Positions 22,721 to 31,231 are shown, numbered from the stretch's first letter. The stretch is DNA of 46,047 bases from Oscillospiraceae bacterium (GCA_031261445.1 JAISJQ010000038.1:1-46047), one strand, 5' to 3'. Translations and numbers: made by a program. Notes: generated by a model not told the origin, from the letters alone.

Positions 22721-23788
22721 ATGGATATGACGGGCGTGGCGGAGAACATAGGCAAGAAGAAGCGCGGGCGGGGCGGCAAAATCCTCTTGGGGGTTGTGTT
22801 GGGCTTGGCTTTTGTGTGCGTAGCGTTGGTGGCGGGTCTTGCTTTTTGGGGCTTGCAGACGGACGTGGCCGCGCAGGGCACGATGCTCTCGCTGGATCAA
22901 GTGCGCATCGCCGAGCTGGAGGCGGCACTCGCCGAAAGCGAAGAGGCACGAGCGCAGAGTGAACAGACGCTGACCCAAACGCTGGAGACGTATGGCTTAT
23001 CGCCCGATGCCCCGCCGCTGGAGAGCCTGAAGGGCGCGGCACGCACGAAAGAGCTGGACAAACGCATCGCGAAGCTGACGGACACACTCAACACGCTCAG
23101 CCGCGAGCGAGAGACGATCCGCAAGGCAGAGCTGGCCGCCAAAAAGACGGACAATGTCCAGAAGGTCTGCTACCTCACCTTTGATGACGGTCCTTCCGAA
23201 CAGACACCGAAGGTGCTGGAGGTTCTGAAAAAATACAACGTGAAGGCCACGTTTTTTGTGGTGAACAGCAAGAAACTGGCTTACCTTAAAGATATCCACG
23301 CGCAGGGGCACGCCGTGGGACTGCACAGCGACACCCACGACTACGCCAAAATCTACGCCAACGATGCCGCGTTTGCGGACGATTTGGCGACCATCAGTGG
23401 GCGCGTGGAAAAAATCCTAGGCTTCGCGCCGAAAATCATGCGCTTTCCCGGCGGCAGTAGCAACCGCGTAAGCCTAAAATACAACGACAAAATCATAACG
23501 CGCCTGACCCAAAGCGTGCAGGCGCAGGGTTACAGCTATTTTGACTGGAACGTGGATTCCCGCGACGCGCTGGCAGGGGGCAATTCGGCCAAGGCGATTT
23601 TTGCGAACATCAAGGCGGGCAGCGAAAAGAAAAACCAAATTTGCGTTTTGATGCACGACAGCCGCGACAAAGCCACCACCGTGCAGGCACTGCCGCAGGT
23701 GATTGAGTACCTGCAGGGCGAGGGCTACACGTTCGCGCCGCTGACAGTGAAAACGCTGGACGTGTTTCATCACCCCATCAAAAACTGA
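22721..23788 (+). CDS. membrane-anchored NodB-type polysaccharide deacetylase
   Basis: A 355-residue protein: one N-terminal membrane helix (about 20-43) behind a basic KKKRGRGGK segment, a coiled-coil region (about 60-140, QVRIAELEAALAESEEARAQ), and a C-terminal carbohydrate esterase 4 domain with LTFDDGPSEQ (catalytic Asp and metal Asp), LHSDTHDY (metal-binding His pair), RFPGGSSNR and VLMHDS. It probably removes acetyl groups from peptidoglycan or another wall glycan outside the cell. The start is uncertain: ATG 22721 follows AGGTAG; ATG 22727 is also possible. TATAAT lies at 22685-22690 but its -35 box is poor. FluC follows after 11 bases. Confidence 0.88.
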   Translation: MDMTGVAENIGKKKRGRGGKILLGVVLGLAFVCVALVAGLAFWGLQTDVAAQGTMLSLDQVRIAELEAALAESEEARAQSEQTLTQTLETYGLSPDAPPLESLKGAARTKELDKRIAKLTDTLNTLSRERETIRKAELAAKKTDNVQKVCYLTFDDGPSEQTPKVLEVLKKYNVKATFFVVNSKKLAYLKDIHAQGHAVGLHSDTHDYAKIYANDAAFADDLATISGRVEKILGFAPKIMRFPGGSSNRVSLKYNDKIITRLTQSVQAQGYSYFDWNVDSRDALAGGNSAKAIFANIKAGSEKKNQICVLMHDSRDKATTVQALPQVIEYLQGEGYTFAPLTVKTLDVFHHPIKN

Positions 23789-23799
23789 CGAGGCACGCG

Positions 23800-24183
23800 A
23801 TGTTGAACTTATTGGCGATACTGTTGGGCGGTGCGCTGGGCGCGGGGGCACGCTATGGCTTGGGGCGGCTTTTGGCGCAGACGGCGTGGCCGATTCCCGC
23901 GAGCACGTTGCTCTCTAACGCGCTGGCTGGGCTGATCATTGGCTTTGTGCTGGGCTTAGAGCCCGCTGGGCACAGCCTAAACGAGCGCACAAAACTTTTC
24001 CTGACCACGGGTCTCATGGGCGGACTGAGCACGTTTTCCGCCTTCAGCTGGGAGACGCTGGGTCTGCTACAAGACGGAAAAGTCGCGTGGGCGGCCGGGA
24101 ACATGGCGCTCAATCTGGTGCTCAGCTTGGGGCTTTGTGCCGTGGGCATGGGAGTAGCTCGTGCAATGTACAATTCACAATGA
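23800..24183 (+). CDS. crcB: fluoride ion channel FluC (CrcB)
   Basis: A 127-residue four-helix membrane protein that exports fluoride as an antiparallel dimer. Typical motifs are LLGGALGAGARYGLGR in helix 1, SNALAGLIIGFVLG in helix 2 with the conserved Asn, and TTGLMGGLSTFSAFSWE with the Phe box and the Thr/Ser-Phe-Ser break in helix 3. A single gene indicates a homodimer. It starts 11 bases behind the deacetylase stop, so it shares its transcript; no fluoride riboswitch is seen. The final residues (RAMYNSQ) lie in an ACAATT-type repeat. Confidence 0.92.
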   Translation: MLNLLAILLGGALGAGARYGLGRLLAQTAWPIPASTLLSNALAGLIIGFVLGLEPAGHSLNERTKLFLTTGLMGGLSTFSAFSWETLGLLQDGKVAWAAGNMALNLVLSLGLCAVGMGVARAMYNSQ

Positions 24184-24284
24184 ACAATTTTAGGTAATAG
24201 TGAATAGCGAATAGCTGTTGGGGTTATGAGGCGTGAGGGGGTAGGAATGATGCAGGAGACCTGTAGGGGCGCGCGCCCCTACAG

Positions 24285-24385
24285 GTCTAGATTCTAGATT
24301 CTAGAGACTAGATTTTGGCACTGAACGCCGCTGTGTTCTTTGAGAAGAAACGTATGGATACAACATCTAGAAACTAGAAATGTGA
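24285..24385 (+). repeat. CTAGAT-type interspersed repeat
   Basis: Copies of CTAGATTCTAGAGACTAGAT and ACATCTAGAAACTAG, similar to 6703-6808. The remainder of 24184-24285 carries ACAATT, GAGGCGTGAGG and TAGGGGCG fragments and no gene. Confidence 0.6.
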
Positions 24386-24413
24386 ACAAATTGTAAAAGT
24401 CATGGATTTTTTC

Positions 24414-24442
24414 TTGACTTTTACGATCAATTGCGGTATACT
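24414..24442 (+). promoter_or_regulatory. sigma-A promoter of rny with overlapping palindrome
   Basis: TTGACT (24414-24419), 17 bases, TATACT (24437-24442). A perfect 10-bp inverted repeat GTAAAAGTCA (24393-24402) / TGACTTTTAC (24415-24424) covers the -35 box. The start site near 24449 gives a 170-base leader. Confidence 0.7.
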
Positions 24443-24459
24443 AACTCTAAATGCAGGAA

Positions 24460-24600
24460 ACGGCCGCCCTTGGCGGAAGATATACCTTAATCTAGCTCCA
24501 AACAGGGCGGCTTTGTTTATTGTATAACACAGGTACTCGTCCACGCGACGGTATCATCAATCAAACGGGCAAAACTGCGGCGCGATGGCGGCAGTTTTGT
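24460..24600 (+). promoter_or_regulatory. structured 5' leader of rny
   Basis: Two strong stems: GGCCGCCC near 24462 pairs with GGGCGGC near 24505, followed by TTTGTTTATT like an attenuator, and CAAAACTGC (24570-24578) pairs with GCAGTTTTG (24591-24599) just before the ribosome binding site. No known riboswitch class is recognised. RNase Y could regulate its own message here. Confidence 0.4.
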
Positions 24601-24622
24601 GAAGAATTGTGGAGGTAAAATA

Positions 24623-26182
24623 ATGCAAGGCTGGGAAATTGCGGTGCTCATTGTGGTGCCGCTGGTGACGTTGGCCGTGGGCTTTGTGCTGGGCGGACTC
24701 TTTCGCAAAAAGCAAGATGCCGAAACCTTTGGCAGTGCCAAAAGCGAGGCGGCACGCATCGTGAGCGATGCGATGAGCCAAGCGGAAGCGAAAAAGAAAG
24801 AGGCGGTGCTGGAGGCCAAAGAGACCATTGCGCAGCAACGCCAAGAGCTGGACAAAGAGGTGCGCGAGCGGCGCAGCGAGGTCTCGCGCCAAGAGCAGAG
24901 ACTAGCGCAAAAAGAGGAGAGCCTGGACAAAAAAACGGAGCGTCAGGAGAAGCGCGAGGAGCAGCTGGCCGCACAGCTGGAAAAAGCCAAGGCTTCGCTG
25001 GAAGAGGCGGAGAGCATCAAGGCGGCGCAGGTGGCGGAGCTGGAAAAAATCGCTGGGATGAGTAAGGATCAGGCGCAGAGCGTGCTGCTGGCGCAGTTGG
25101 ATGAATCGCTGGCGCACGAAAAGGCGTTGCGCATTCAAGCCAACGAACAGCGCACGCGCGAGGACAGCGAAACACATGCGCGGGAGATTTTGGCGACAGC
25201 CATTCAGCGTTGCGCGGCGGATCACTCCGCCGAGGTGACGGTCAGCCGCGTGGTGCTGCCCAACGACGAAATCAAGGGGCGCGTGATCGGCCGCGAAGGG
25301 CGCAACATCAAGGCGCTGGAAAACCTAACGGGCGCGGACTTCATCATTGACGACACACCCGACGTCATCACGGTCAGCTGCTTTGACCCCGTGCGCCGCA
25401 AAATCGCCTCCCTCACGCTGGAAAAACTGGCCGCGGACGGGCGCATTCACCCGGCCAAGGTGGAGGAAATGTTCGCCAAGGCCAACCGCGAGGTGGAGCT
25501 TGAGGTCAAAAAAGCGGGCGAGGCCGCGCTGGTGGAGGCCGGCGTGCCCAACATGCACCCGGACATCACGCGCCTGCTCGGTCGCCTGAAATACCGCACC
25601 AGTTTCGGGCAAAACGTGCTCAACCACTCGCTGGAAGTGAGCTTTTTGGCGGGGCTGATGGCGCACGAACTGGGTTGTGATAACCAAACGGTCAAGCTGG
25701 TCAAACGCGCGGGACTGTTGCACGACATCGGCAAGGCGCTCGACCACATTCAGGAGGGCTCGCACGTGCAATTGGGCGTGGAGTACGCCCGCGAGCGCAA
25801 GGAGCATCCGCAGGTTTTGCACGCCATCGAGGCGCACCACGGCGACGTGGAGGCCAAAACCGTGGCCGCGTTCCTGATTCAGGCGGCGGACGCCATCAGC
25901 GCGGCACGCCCGGGCGCACGGCGCGAGAACGTGGAGCTGTATATCAAGCGTCTGCGTGCGCTGGAAGAGATCGCCAAGAGCTTTGCGGGCGTGGACAGTG
26001 CTTTTGCGCTGCAAGCCGGCCGCGAAGTGCGCATTGTGGTCAAGCCCGAGAAAGTCACGGACGACCAAATGACGATCATCGCGCGGGACGTGGTGAAGCG
26101 CGTGGAAGACGAACTACAGTATCCCGGCACAATCAAAGTGCATGTCATCCGCGAGAGCCGCGTGGTGGATATAGCTAAGTGA
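24623..26182 (+). CDS. rny: ribonuclease Y
   Basis: Membrane-bound endoribonuclease that starts mRNA decay in Firmicutes. The 519-residue protein has the family layout: an N-terminal membrane helix (VLIVVPLVTLAVGFVLGGLF), a long coiled coil (about 35-190, rich in EKREEQLAAQLEKAK), a KH domain with the loop GRVIGREGRNIKALE near residues 223-237, and an HD domain with HDIGKALDH near residue 367. Length and order are normal. GGAGG lies six bases before the ATG at 24623. A structured leader precedes it and a hairpin terminator follows. Confidence 0.95.
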   Translation: MQGWEIAVLIVVPLVTLAVGFVLGGLFRKKQDAETFGSAKSEAARIVSDAMSQAEAKKKEAVLEAKETIAQQRQELDKEVRERRSEVSRQEQRLAQKEESLDKKTERQEKREEQLAAQLEKAKASLEEAESIKAAQVAELEKIAGMSKDQAQSVLLAQLDESLAHEKALRIQANEQRTREDSETHAREILATAIQRCAADHSAEVTVSRVVLPNDEIKGRVIGREGRNIKALENLTGADFIIDDTPDVITVSCFDPVRRKIASLTLEKLAADGRIHPAKVEEMFAKANREVELEVKKAGEAALVEAGVPNMHPDITRLLGRLKYRTSFGQNVLNHSLEVSFLAGLMAHELGCDNQTVKLVKRAGLLHDIGKALDHIQEGSHVQLGVEYARERKEHPQVLHAIEAHHGDVEAKTVAAFLIQAADAISAARPGARRENVELYIKRLRALEEIAKSFAGVDSAFALQAGREVRIVVKPEKVTDDQMTIIARDVVKRVEDELQYPGTIKVHVIRESRVVDIAK

Positions 26183-26200
26183 GAAGACAGAAGTCAGAAG

Positions 26201-26230
26201 ACAGAGGGCAGATATGCCCTCTGTTTTTTG
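26201..26230 (+). terminator. rny terminator formed by a CAGAGGACAGA-type repeat
   Basis: ACAGAGGGCA and TGCCCTCTGT form a perfect 10-bp stem with loop GATA, followed by TTTTTG. It lies 18 bases after the rny stop codon within a typical repeat. Confidence 0.8.
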
Positions 26231-26258
26231 TCCTCTGCGATGTGCAAATTGTCGCCTA

Positions 26259-26287
26259 TTGACAAATGCGCACGAAATTGCTATAAT
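26259..26287 (+). promoter_or_regulatory. sigma-A promoter of the ANL ligase gene
   Basis: TTGACA (26259-26264), 17 bases, TATAAT (26282-26287), perfect consensus. Confidence 0.8.
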
Positions 26288-26340
26288 GATATGTGTAAAA
26301 GTTTTCGAAATAAGACTGACCCATCAATAAGGAGCATAAT

Positions 26341-28230
26341 ATGGCAACAACACCCCAAGAGAAAGCCAAAATCGTCCGGAATCCACACCTGAAGCGCTTT
26401 CCGGCAGACATTCGCGAAACGCTTTTTTCGGACATCGAAGAGAACGCAGAGGCCTTCATGTTCCGCCAAAACAAAGGGCATGAGGACGCGATTGCGCTGG
26501 ATTATTTTGGCGCACTGACCACCTACGGCGAGCTGGACGCGCAGGTCGATCGCCTAGCACGCACCCTCAAGGGCTATGGGGTGCAACCCGGCGAGATCGT
26601 CGCGGTCTCCTTGCCCAACGTCAAAGAGATCGTGCTGTATATCTACGCCATTTGGCGCATTGGCGCGACCGTGACGCTCATTGACGCGCGGACAAACTCC
26701 AAGGGCGTGCTTGATCGCGTGCGGCAGTGCGAGTCCAATATCCTCGTGACCATTCTGGACATGTTTGAAGAGAAAACGCGTCCCATCCTGCTGGAACTGC
26801 CCGTGAAACACGTGGTGGTGGTCACCCCGGCGGACGCGCTGGTGGGCGCAAAGCCCACGGAGCTCAAGGGCAAGGTTGCGAAACTAATCTATCCGGGCAA
26901 AATCAAGAAGTTCAAAGAAGAGGTAAAGAACCTGCCCGGCGGCGAAAAAGTCATCATGCACACCGACTTTGTGTCGCTGTATAACTACGAAGGCGACGTG
27001 CGTGCGCCCTATGACCCCAAAGGGGTCGCGGCCATTCACTACACCAGCGGCACCACCGAGGACGGCGTCATCAAAGGCGTGATGCACCGCCACGCAGCCT
27101 ATAACTGCATCTTCCGCTCCGTGCGCTACTTTGAGGAAATGCCCGACAGAACCACCATGCAACGCGGCGACGTTTTTGGCGGCTTCATCCCCTTCATCGC
27201 GGCCTATGGCCTGTTCAACGGCCTGAACTACGCGCTGTGTATCGGTATGCGCGTGCAACTCATCCCCGTCTTCAACCCCGCCAAGATCGATAAGCTCATC
27301 CTGAAGAAAAAGCCCAGCGGCTTCATCGGCGTGCCGCGCTTCTTCCAAATTTTGGCCAACAACAAAAAGCTCCGCAAGCCCAACAACAAACTGGCGTTCA
27401 TCCGCAACGCGGCCACGGGCGGCGACAAAATCTCCCCCGCCACGCTGCGCACCGTGAACGCCTGCTTTGCGCGTAGCGGCGTGCACGGCGGCATCATCGT
27501 GGGCTATGGCAGCACCGAAATGGGTGCCTCCATCGGCGGCTTCCTGCCCTATCGCGCGGACGGTTCGACCGATTACAACTACGATGCCGAGGGCAACGTG
27601 GGTGTGCTTCTGCCGGGCATCAACGCCATCATTCTCGACCCCGAAACCGGCGAAGAGCAACCTTTGGGCAAGGACGGCGAGATCTGCCTGAACAGCCCCT
27701 CCATGGCGCTGGGCTACTACAAATTCCCCGAGCGCACGGCGGAGATGACCTACATCGACCCCGTTACGGGCGACCCCTACCTGCGCATGGGCGACAAGGG
27801 GCACATCGGCGAGGACGGCACGTTCTACTTTGTGGATCGCTACAAACGCAGCATCTTCCGCACGGACGGCCACACGGTGCACCCCAGTCCCATCGAAAAC
27901 GCCTGCTGCCTGCATGACGCGGTGGACTGCGCGTCCGTGGTGGGCTTGAAGATCAACGAGCACACGGCGGGCACTGTGCCCACGGCCTTTGTGATTTTGC
28001 ACGACGACGCGCCGAAAGATCACCAAAAAATCTTGGAGGAGCTCTACGCCCTCAACCGCCGCGAGCTACCCGACCGCGATTTGGCCTTGGCCTATACCAT
28101 CATCGACCAGTTCCCCTACACCCCCATGGGCAAGGTGGACTATCGCAAGCTGGAACAACGTGCGCTGACCCTGGAGGACTACTTCATCGCCGACCCCGCC
28201 GTGGTGGCGCAACTGCGCAAACACAAGTAA
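26341..28230 (+). CDS. AMP-dependent acyl-CoA synthetase/ligase (ANL family)
   Basis: The 629-residue protein activates a carboxylic acid with ATP to an acyl-AMP and probably passes it to CoA. Visible motifs: the phosphate loop AIHYTSGTTEDGVIKGVMH (the usual TSGTTGxPKG is altered to TSGTTEDGVIKG), the adenine-binding GYGSTEMG, the MGDKGHIGEDGTFYFVDR block with the conserved Asp and Arg, and a C-terminal FPYTPMGKVDYRKLE segment with the catalytic Lys. The acid substrate is unknown; long-chain or aryl acids are possible. AAGGAG precedes the ATG at 26341. It is a single gene between a consensus promoter and a strong terminator. Confidence 0.87.
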   Translation: MATTPQEKAKIVRNPHLKRFPADIRETLFSDIEENAEAFMFRQNKGHEDAIALDYFGALTTYGELDAQVDRLARTLKGYGVQPGEIVAVSLPNVKEIVLYIYAIWRIGATVTLIDARTNSKGVLDRVRQCESNILVTILDMFEEKTRPILLELPVKHVVVVTPADALVGAKPTELKGKVAKLIYPGKIKKFKEEVKNLPGGEKVIMHTDFVSLYNYEGDVRAPYDPKGVAAIHYTSGTTEDGVIKGVMHRHAAYNCIFRSVRYFEEMPDRTTMQRGDVFGGFIPFIAAYGLFNGLNYALCIGMRVQLIPVFNPAKIDKLILKKKPSGFIGVPRFFQILANNKKLRKPNNKLAFIRNAATGGDKISPATLRTVNACFARSGVHGGIIVGYGSTEMGASIGGFLPYRADGSTDYNYDAEGNVGVLLPGINAIILDPETGEEQPLGKDGEICLNSPSMALGYYKFPERTAEMTYIDPVTGDPYLRMGDKGHIGEDGTFYFVDRYKRSIFRTDGHTVHPSPIENACCLHDAVDCASVVGLKINEHTAGTVPTAFVILHDDAPKDHQKILEELYALNRRELPDRDLALAYTIIDQFPYTPMGKVDYRKLEQRALTLEDYFIADPAVVAQLRKHK

Positions 28231-28248
28231 CGCGACAAGCACGCAGAA

Positions 28249-28282
28249 AAACAGCGCAGGGCATCACTGCCCTGCGCTGTTT
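28249..28282. terminator. bidirectional terminator between ligase and AbrB-like gene
   Basis: AAACAGCGCAGGGCA and TGCCCTGCGCTGTTT form a perfect 15-bp stem with loop TCAC between convergent genes; A-run and T-run on both sides suit both directions. Confidence 0.85.
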
Positions 28283-28297
28283 GGGTTTGTTTGTCTC

Positions 28298-28549
28298 TTA
28301 GCGCACCGTGGCGGCAATTTGCCGCGCACAGTCCGGGCAGACCTTTTGTCCGCCGAAAGCGATCAGATCGCCTTCATGCCGGCAGAAGATGCAGCTGGGC
28401 TGATACTTGCGCAGGATGATTCTGTCGTCCTCTGTGAAGATTTCGACCGAGTCGTTCTGGTGCTCGATCTGGAAGAGCCGTCGGAGCTCTTTTGGCAAGA
28501 CGATGCGCCCTACTTCGTCTAACTTGCGCACAATACCGATTGATTTCAT
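28298..28549 (-). CDS. AbrB/SpoVT-type transcription regulator with zinc-finger tail
   Basis: An 83-residue DNA-binding protein. The swapped-hairpin AbrB domain is clear from MKSIGIVRKLDEVGRIVLPK, ELRRLFQI and SVEIFTEDDRIILRKY; the tail carries CIFCRHEGDL and CPDCARQ, a likely four-Cys zinc site. AbrB and SpoVT proteins control the transition to stationary phase and sporulation. This short type with a Cys tail is common in Clostridia; its targets are unknown. The ATG at 28549 is chosen because GGAG lies six bases upstream; the ATG at 28561 overlaps that site. It has its own promoter at 28601. Confidence 0.88.
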   Translation of the reverse strand: MKSIGIVRKLDEVGRIVLPKELRRLFQIEHQNDSVEIFTEDDRIILRKYQPSCIFCRHEGDLIAFGGQKVCPDCARQIAATVR

Positions 28550-28600
28550 GTTTTTCTCCATTTTTTATTTATTTTTTGGTTTTCTCCCCTTGTATGACAT

Positions 28601-28629
28601 AATATACCATTTTATTGCATAAAAATCAA
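28601..28629 (-). promoter_or_regulatory. sigma-A promoter of the AbrB-like gene
   Basis: Minus strand TTGATT (28624-28629), 17 bases, TATATT (28601-28606) in a very AT-rich region. Confidence 0.6.
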
Positions 28630-28782
28630 GAAAGAAAAGTAAATAAAAGGTAAACATTTACGAAGAAAGGCTATGTTTGTTCTATCTATCTGTTTATAAT
28701 TCAACTTTGCCTTTGTTTTTGTCTAAATAGTCCAAAAGCTTCCAATACTGTCTTCATCAGGACATTTTGGGAGATGTTGTAC

Positions 28783-29400
28783 ATGGTCAATCACAAAAAA
28801 TCGCTGTGCATCGCGCTGTCGCTGGCGCTGCTGGTGGCAGTCTTCGCCTCTGTGGGGAGCTTTTTTGCGCAGGCAAAGGACGTGCGGGGGCAGGTGCTGC
28901 GTCTGCACGTGCTGGCCAATTCGGACAGCGAAGAGGATCAGGCGCTCAAGTTGCACGTGCGCGACGCCCTGCTGGCCGCCGGCGGCGCACTCTTTGACGG
29001 CAGCACCACGGTGGCCGATGCGCGGGAAAAGCTGATGGAAAACCACGCCGCTCTGCAAGAAGCCGGCGAAGCGGTCATCCGCGCGAGTGGGCAGAGCTAC
29101 CCGCTGACCATCGAGGTCACGGAGGACTACTTTGACACGCGCAGCTATGGCGAGGTCACCTTGCCTGCCGGGCGCTACGTGGCGCTGCGGGCGGTCATTG
29201 GCGCGGGCGCGGGGCACAACTGGTGGTGCGTGATGTTCCCGCCGCTGTGCCTCCCCGCCGCAGAGGCACAGCCAGAAGAATACTTTGACACCGACACGCT
29301 GGCGCTCGTGGAGTCCGACCCCAAAATCGAGGTGCGCTTCAAGCTCTTGGAGTGGGCAGAAAATCTGCGCGAACGATGGGCTCGAGCAATGAACAATTAA
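28783..29400 (+). CDS. spoIIR: stage II sporulation protein R
   Basis: Secreted forespore signal that triggers SpoIIGA to activate pro-sigma-E in the mother cell. The 205-residue protein has a signal peptide (about 1-30, LCIALSLALLVAVFASVGSF), the hallmark LRLHVLANSDSEEDQALKL, the block YFDTRSYGEVTLPAGRY and GAGAGHNWWCVMFPPLC with its conserved Cys. The ATG at 28783 is preferred over 28774 because GGGAG lies nine bases before it. No clear sigma-F promoter could be defined. The last residues ARAMNN are provided by an ACAATT-type repeat at the stop codon. Confidence 0.94.
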   Translation: MVNHKKSLCIALSLALLVAVFASVGSFFAQAKDVRGQVLRLHVLANSDSEEDQALKLHVRDALLAAGGALFDGSTTVADAREKLMENHAALQEAGEAVIRASGQSYPLTIEVTEDYFDTRSYGEVTLPAGRYVALRAVIGAGAGHNWWCVMFPPLCLPAAEAQPEEYFDTDTLALVESDPKIEVRFKLLEWAENLRERWARAMNN

Positions 29401-29422
29401 CAATTGACAAAGAACAATTGTT

Positions 29423-29528
29423 GTAGGGGCGACCCTTGCCTGTGCCCTGCGGGTATGGTCGCCCTGTGCGCAAAAATCCACTATCGGGGCAACCATACCC
29501 GCAGGGCACAGGCAAGGGTTGCCCCTAC
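29423..29528 (+). repeat. TAGGGGCG palindromic repeat unit (long arms)
   Basis: Arms GTAGGGGCGACCCTTGCC... and the matching ...GGCAAGGGTTGCCCCTAC pair over about 40 bases, including CTGTGCCCTGCGGGTATGG. It lies between the convergent spoIIR and dnaX genes and may stop transcription from both sides. Further fragments lie at 29530-29590. Confidence 0.75.
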
Positions 29529-29629
29529 AGGCCTCACGCCTCGTTCCTCACGCCCTCATACCTCTGTAGGGTTGCCCCTACAGTCCTCAATACAAAACCT
29601 ATTCACTATTCACTATTACCTAACATAGA

Positions 29630-31231
29630 TTACTTAAACAGATTCTCTGCAAAAGCATCCAGTGGGTCAACCTCCGCGGGGCGCGGGGGCGGCGTGCCGG
29701 CCGTCTGTACGGTGACGCTCAGCGTGCGCCCGCAGACCTGCTCCAGCGCGGCGGCCAGCGCGGCGGAATTGATGGGCAAACCCATGAGCCCCTGCAAGGC
29801 CGGGTTGGGCGAGCTGATGACGCACTGGCCGTCCGTAACGCACGCGGTGGCGTTTTGTAGTTGCATGGCCAGCGCGGTGTTGTTGGGGCGAATGCGGGCG
29901 ATCAGTTGCGCCAAGAGATCGGCAGGCGCGGTAGCGGCGGGCGGCTGGGGTGCAGGGGCAGAAGTTTCTGGCGCAGGCGGCGCGGTGCTCTCAACGGCAG
30001 GGGACGCAGGCGCAGTGGGCACGGACAGAACGGGGGCAGGCGGCGGTGGGGTAGCAGGTGCGGGGGTTGGCGTCGCCGTGGGGACGGCCGGGCGCATACC
30101 ATGCGCCCCTACGGGTGGCGCGACTGCCGGACGCGGCGCGGCGGCCTCTTCCCCGGCGCAGAGCTTGACGAGCGCCAGCTCCATGAGTAAACGCTTGCCG
30201 CTGTCGTATTTCATCGCGCCCAAGGTCTTCTCCAGCGCACGCAGGGTACGGATGCACTCAGGCAACGTGAAACGCGCGGCTTGCGCCTGCATGAGCGCGT
30301 ACTCGCCCTCGGTGCAGACCACCAGATCGCGGGCGTCAGGCACAGTGCACAGCAACATCAGGCTGCGGAAATGGAACAGCAGTTCAGAGCACAGCCGCTC
30401 CATGTCGCACGCGCCCACGTACAGCGCGTGCAGGAGTTGTAGCGCAGCGGCGGTGTCGCGGGCGGCGATGGTGTCGGTCAGCTGGAAGAGGTACGCGCGG
30501 TCGGCGACGCCCGCCGCGCGACTGACGACCTCTTCGGTCACGTCCGTGGAGACGGCAATGCAGCCGTCCAGCAGGCTCAGGGCGTCGCGCAGCGCGCCGT
30601 CGGCAATGCGGGCGATGAGCAGCGCGGCCTCTGGTTGCAGGGTGATGCTTTCCGCCGTGGCGACTGTCTGCAACCGTGCGGCGATTTCGTCCGGCAGAAT
30701 GCGGCGAAAATCAAAGCGTTGGCAACGGCTGAGGATGGTCGCGGGAATTTTGTGTACCTCGGTGGTCGCTAGGATGAAGATGACGTGTGCGGGTGGCTCT
30801 TCCAAAATTTTCAGCAACGCGTTGAACGCGCCGACGGAGAGCATGTGCACCTCATCGATGATGTACACGCGGTACTTCGCACGCACGGGGGGGAAGTCCG
30901 CCTCGTCCTTGAGCTCGCGGATGTTGTCAACGCTGTTGTTGCTGGCCGCGTCCATTTCGGTCACGTCCAGAATCGTGCCCTCCAGAATGCCGCGACAGGT
31001 GGGGCATTCGTTGCAGGGATCGCCCGTCTGTGTCGGGTGCTCGCAGTTGACCGCGCGGCTGAGGATTTTGGCGCAGGTGGTCTTGCCCGTGCCCCGGCTG
31101 CCCGTGAACAGGTAGGCGTGCCCCAAACGGTTGCCCGTGAGCTGCGCGGACAAGGTGGTGGTGACATGCTCCTGCCCGGCCACTTCGGCAAAGGTCAGCG
31201 GGCGATATTGGCGGTACAGTACGCGGTACAT
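29630..31231 (-). CDS. dnaX: DNA polymerase III subunits gamma and tau
   Basis: Clamp-loader ATPase of the replisome. The 533-residue protein has YRPLTFAEVAGQEHV, Walker A GSRGTGKT (residues 44-51), a zinc site with CEHPTQTGDPCNECPTC, Walker B YIIDEVHML, sensor 1 ILATTEVHKIP and the SRC arginine finger, followed by the collar domain. After about residue 375 comes a Pro/Ala-rich linker and a short C-terminal tau-like domain. Inside the linker, PPVGAHGMRPAVP is encoded by a TAGGGGCG-type interspersed repeat (30091-30115). The ATG at 31231 is chosen because AGG lies nine bases before it. The usual downstream ybaB-recR pair is absent; spoIIR converges on it. Confidence 0.94.
   Translation of the reverse strand: MYRVLYRQYRPLTFAEVAGQEHVTTTLSAQLTGNRLGHAYLFTGSRGTGKTTCAKILSRAVNCEHPTQTGDPCNECPTCRGILEGTILDVTEMDAASNNSVDNIRELKDEADFPPVRAKYRVYIIDEVHMLSVGAFNALLKILEEPPAHVIFILATTEVHKIPATILSRCQRFDFRRILPDEIAARLQTVATAESITLQPEAALLIARIADGALRDALSLLDGCIAVSTDVTEEVVSRAAGVADRAYLFQLTDTIAARDTAAALQLLHALYVGACDMERLCSELLFHFRSLMLLCTVPDARDLVVCTEGEYALMQAQAARFTLPECIRTLRALEKTLGAMKYDSGKRLLMELALVKLCAGEEAAAPRPAVAPPVGAHGMRPAVPTATPTPAPATPPPPAPVLSVPTAPASPAVESTAPPAPETSAPAPQPPAATAPADLLAQLIARIRPNNTALAMQLQNATACVTDGQCVISSPNPALQGLMGLPINSAALAAALEQVCGRTLSVTVQTAGTPPPRPAEVDPLDAFAENLFK
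30091..30115. repeat. TAGGGGCG-type repeat inside dnaX
   Basis: GCGCATACCATGCGCCCCTACGGG-like sequence (shown here by its parts GCGCATACCATGCGC and CCCCTACGGG) matches intergenic copies such as 5450-5475 and 40820-40845. It is in frame in the low-complexity linker. Confidence 0.6.

Noticed and set aside
23789-23799. Fluoride riboswitch before fluC
   Set aside because: Only 11 bases separate the genes, so there is no room for the aptamer, and none was seen upstream of the deacetylase gene.
26884-28026. 380-codon minus-strand frame opposite the ANL ligase gene
   Set aside because: It is a Val/His/Ala-rich shadow with no family features; the plus-strand ligase has all motifs.
28660-28782. Sigma-F promoter of spoIIR
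   Set aside because: Candidate boxes around GGACATTTT have no proper -35 partner; expected from biology but not supported here.
29436-31115. Long plus-strand Ser/Ala-rich frame opposite dnaX
   Set aside because: It overlaps the certain dnaX gene, and it starts within repeat sequence without a ribosome binding site.
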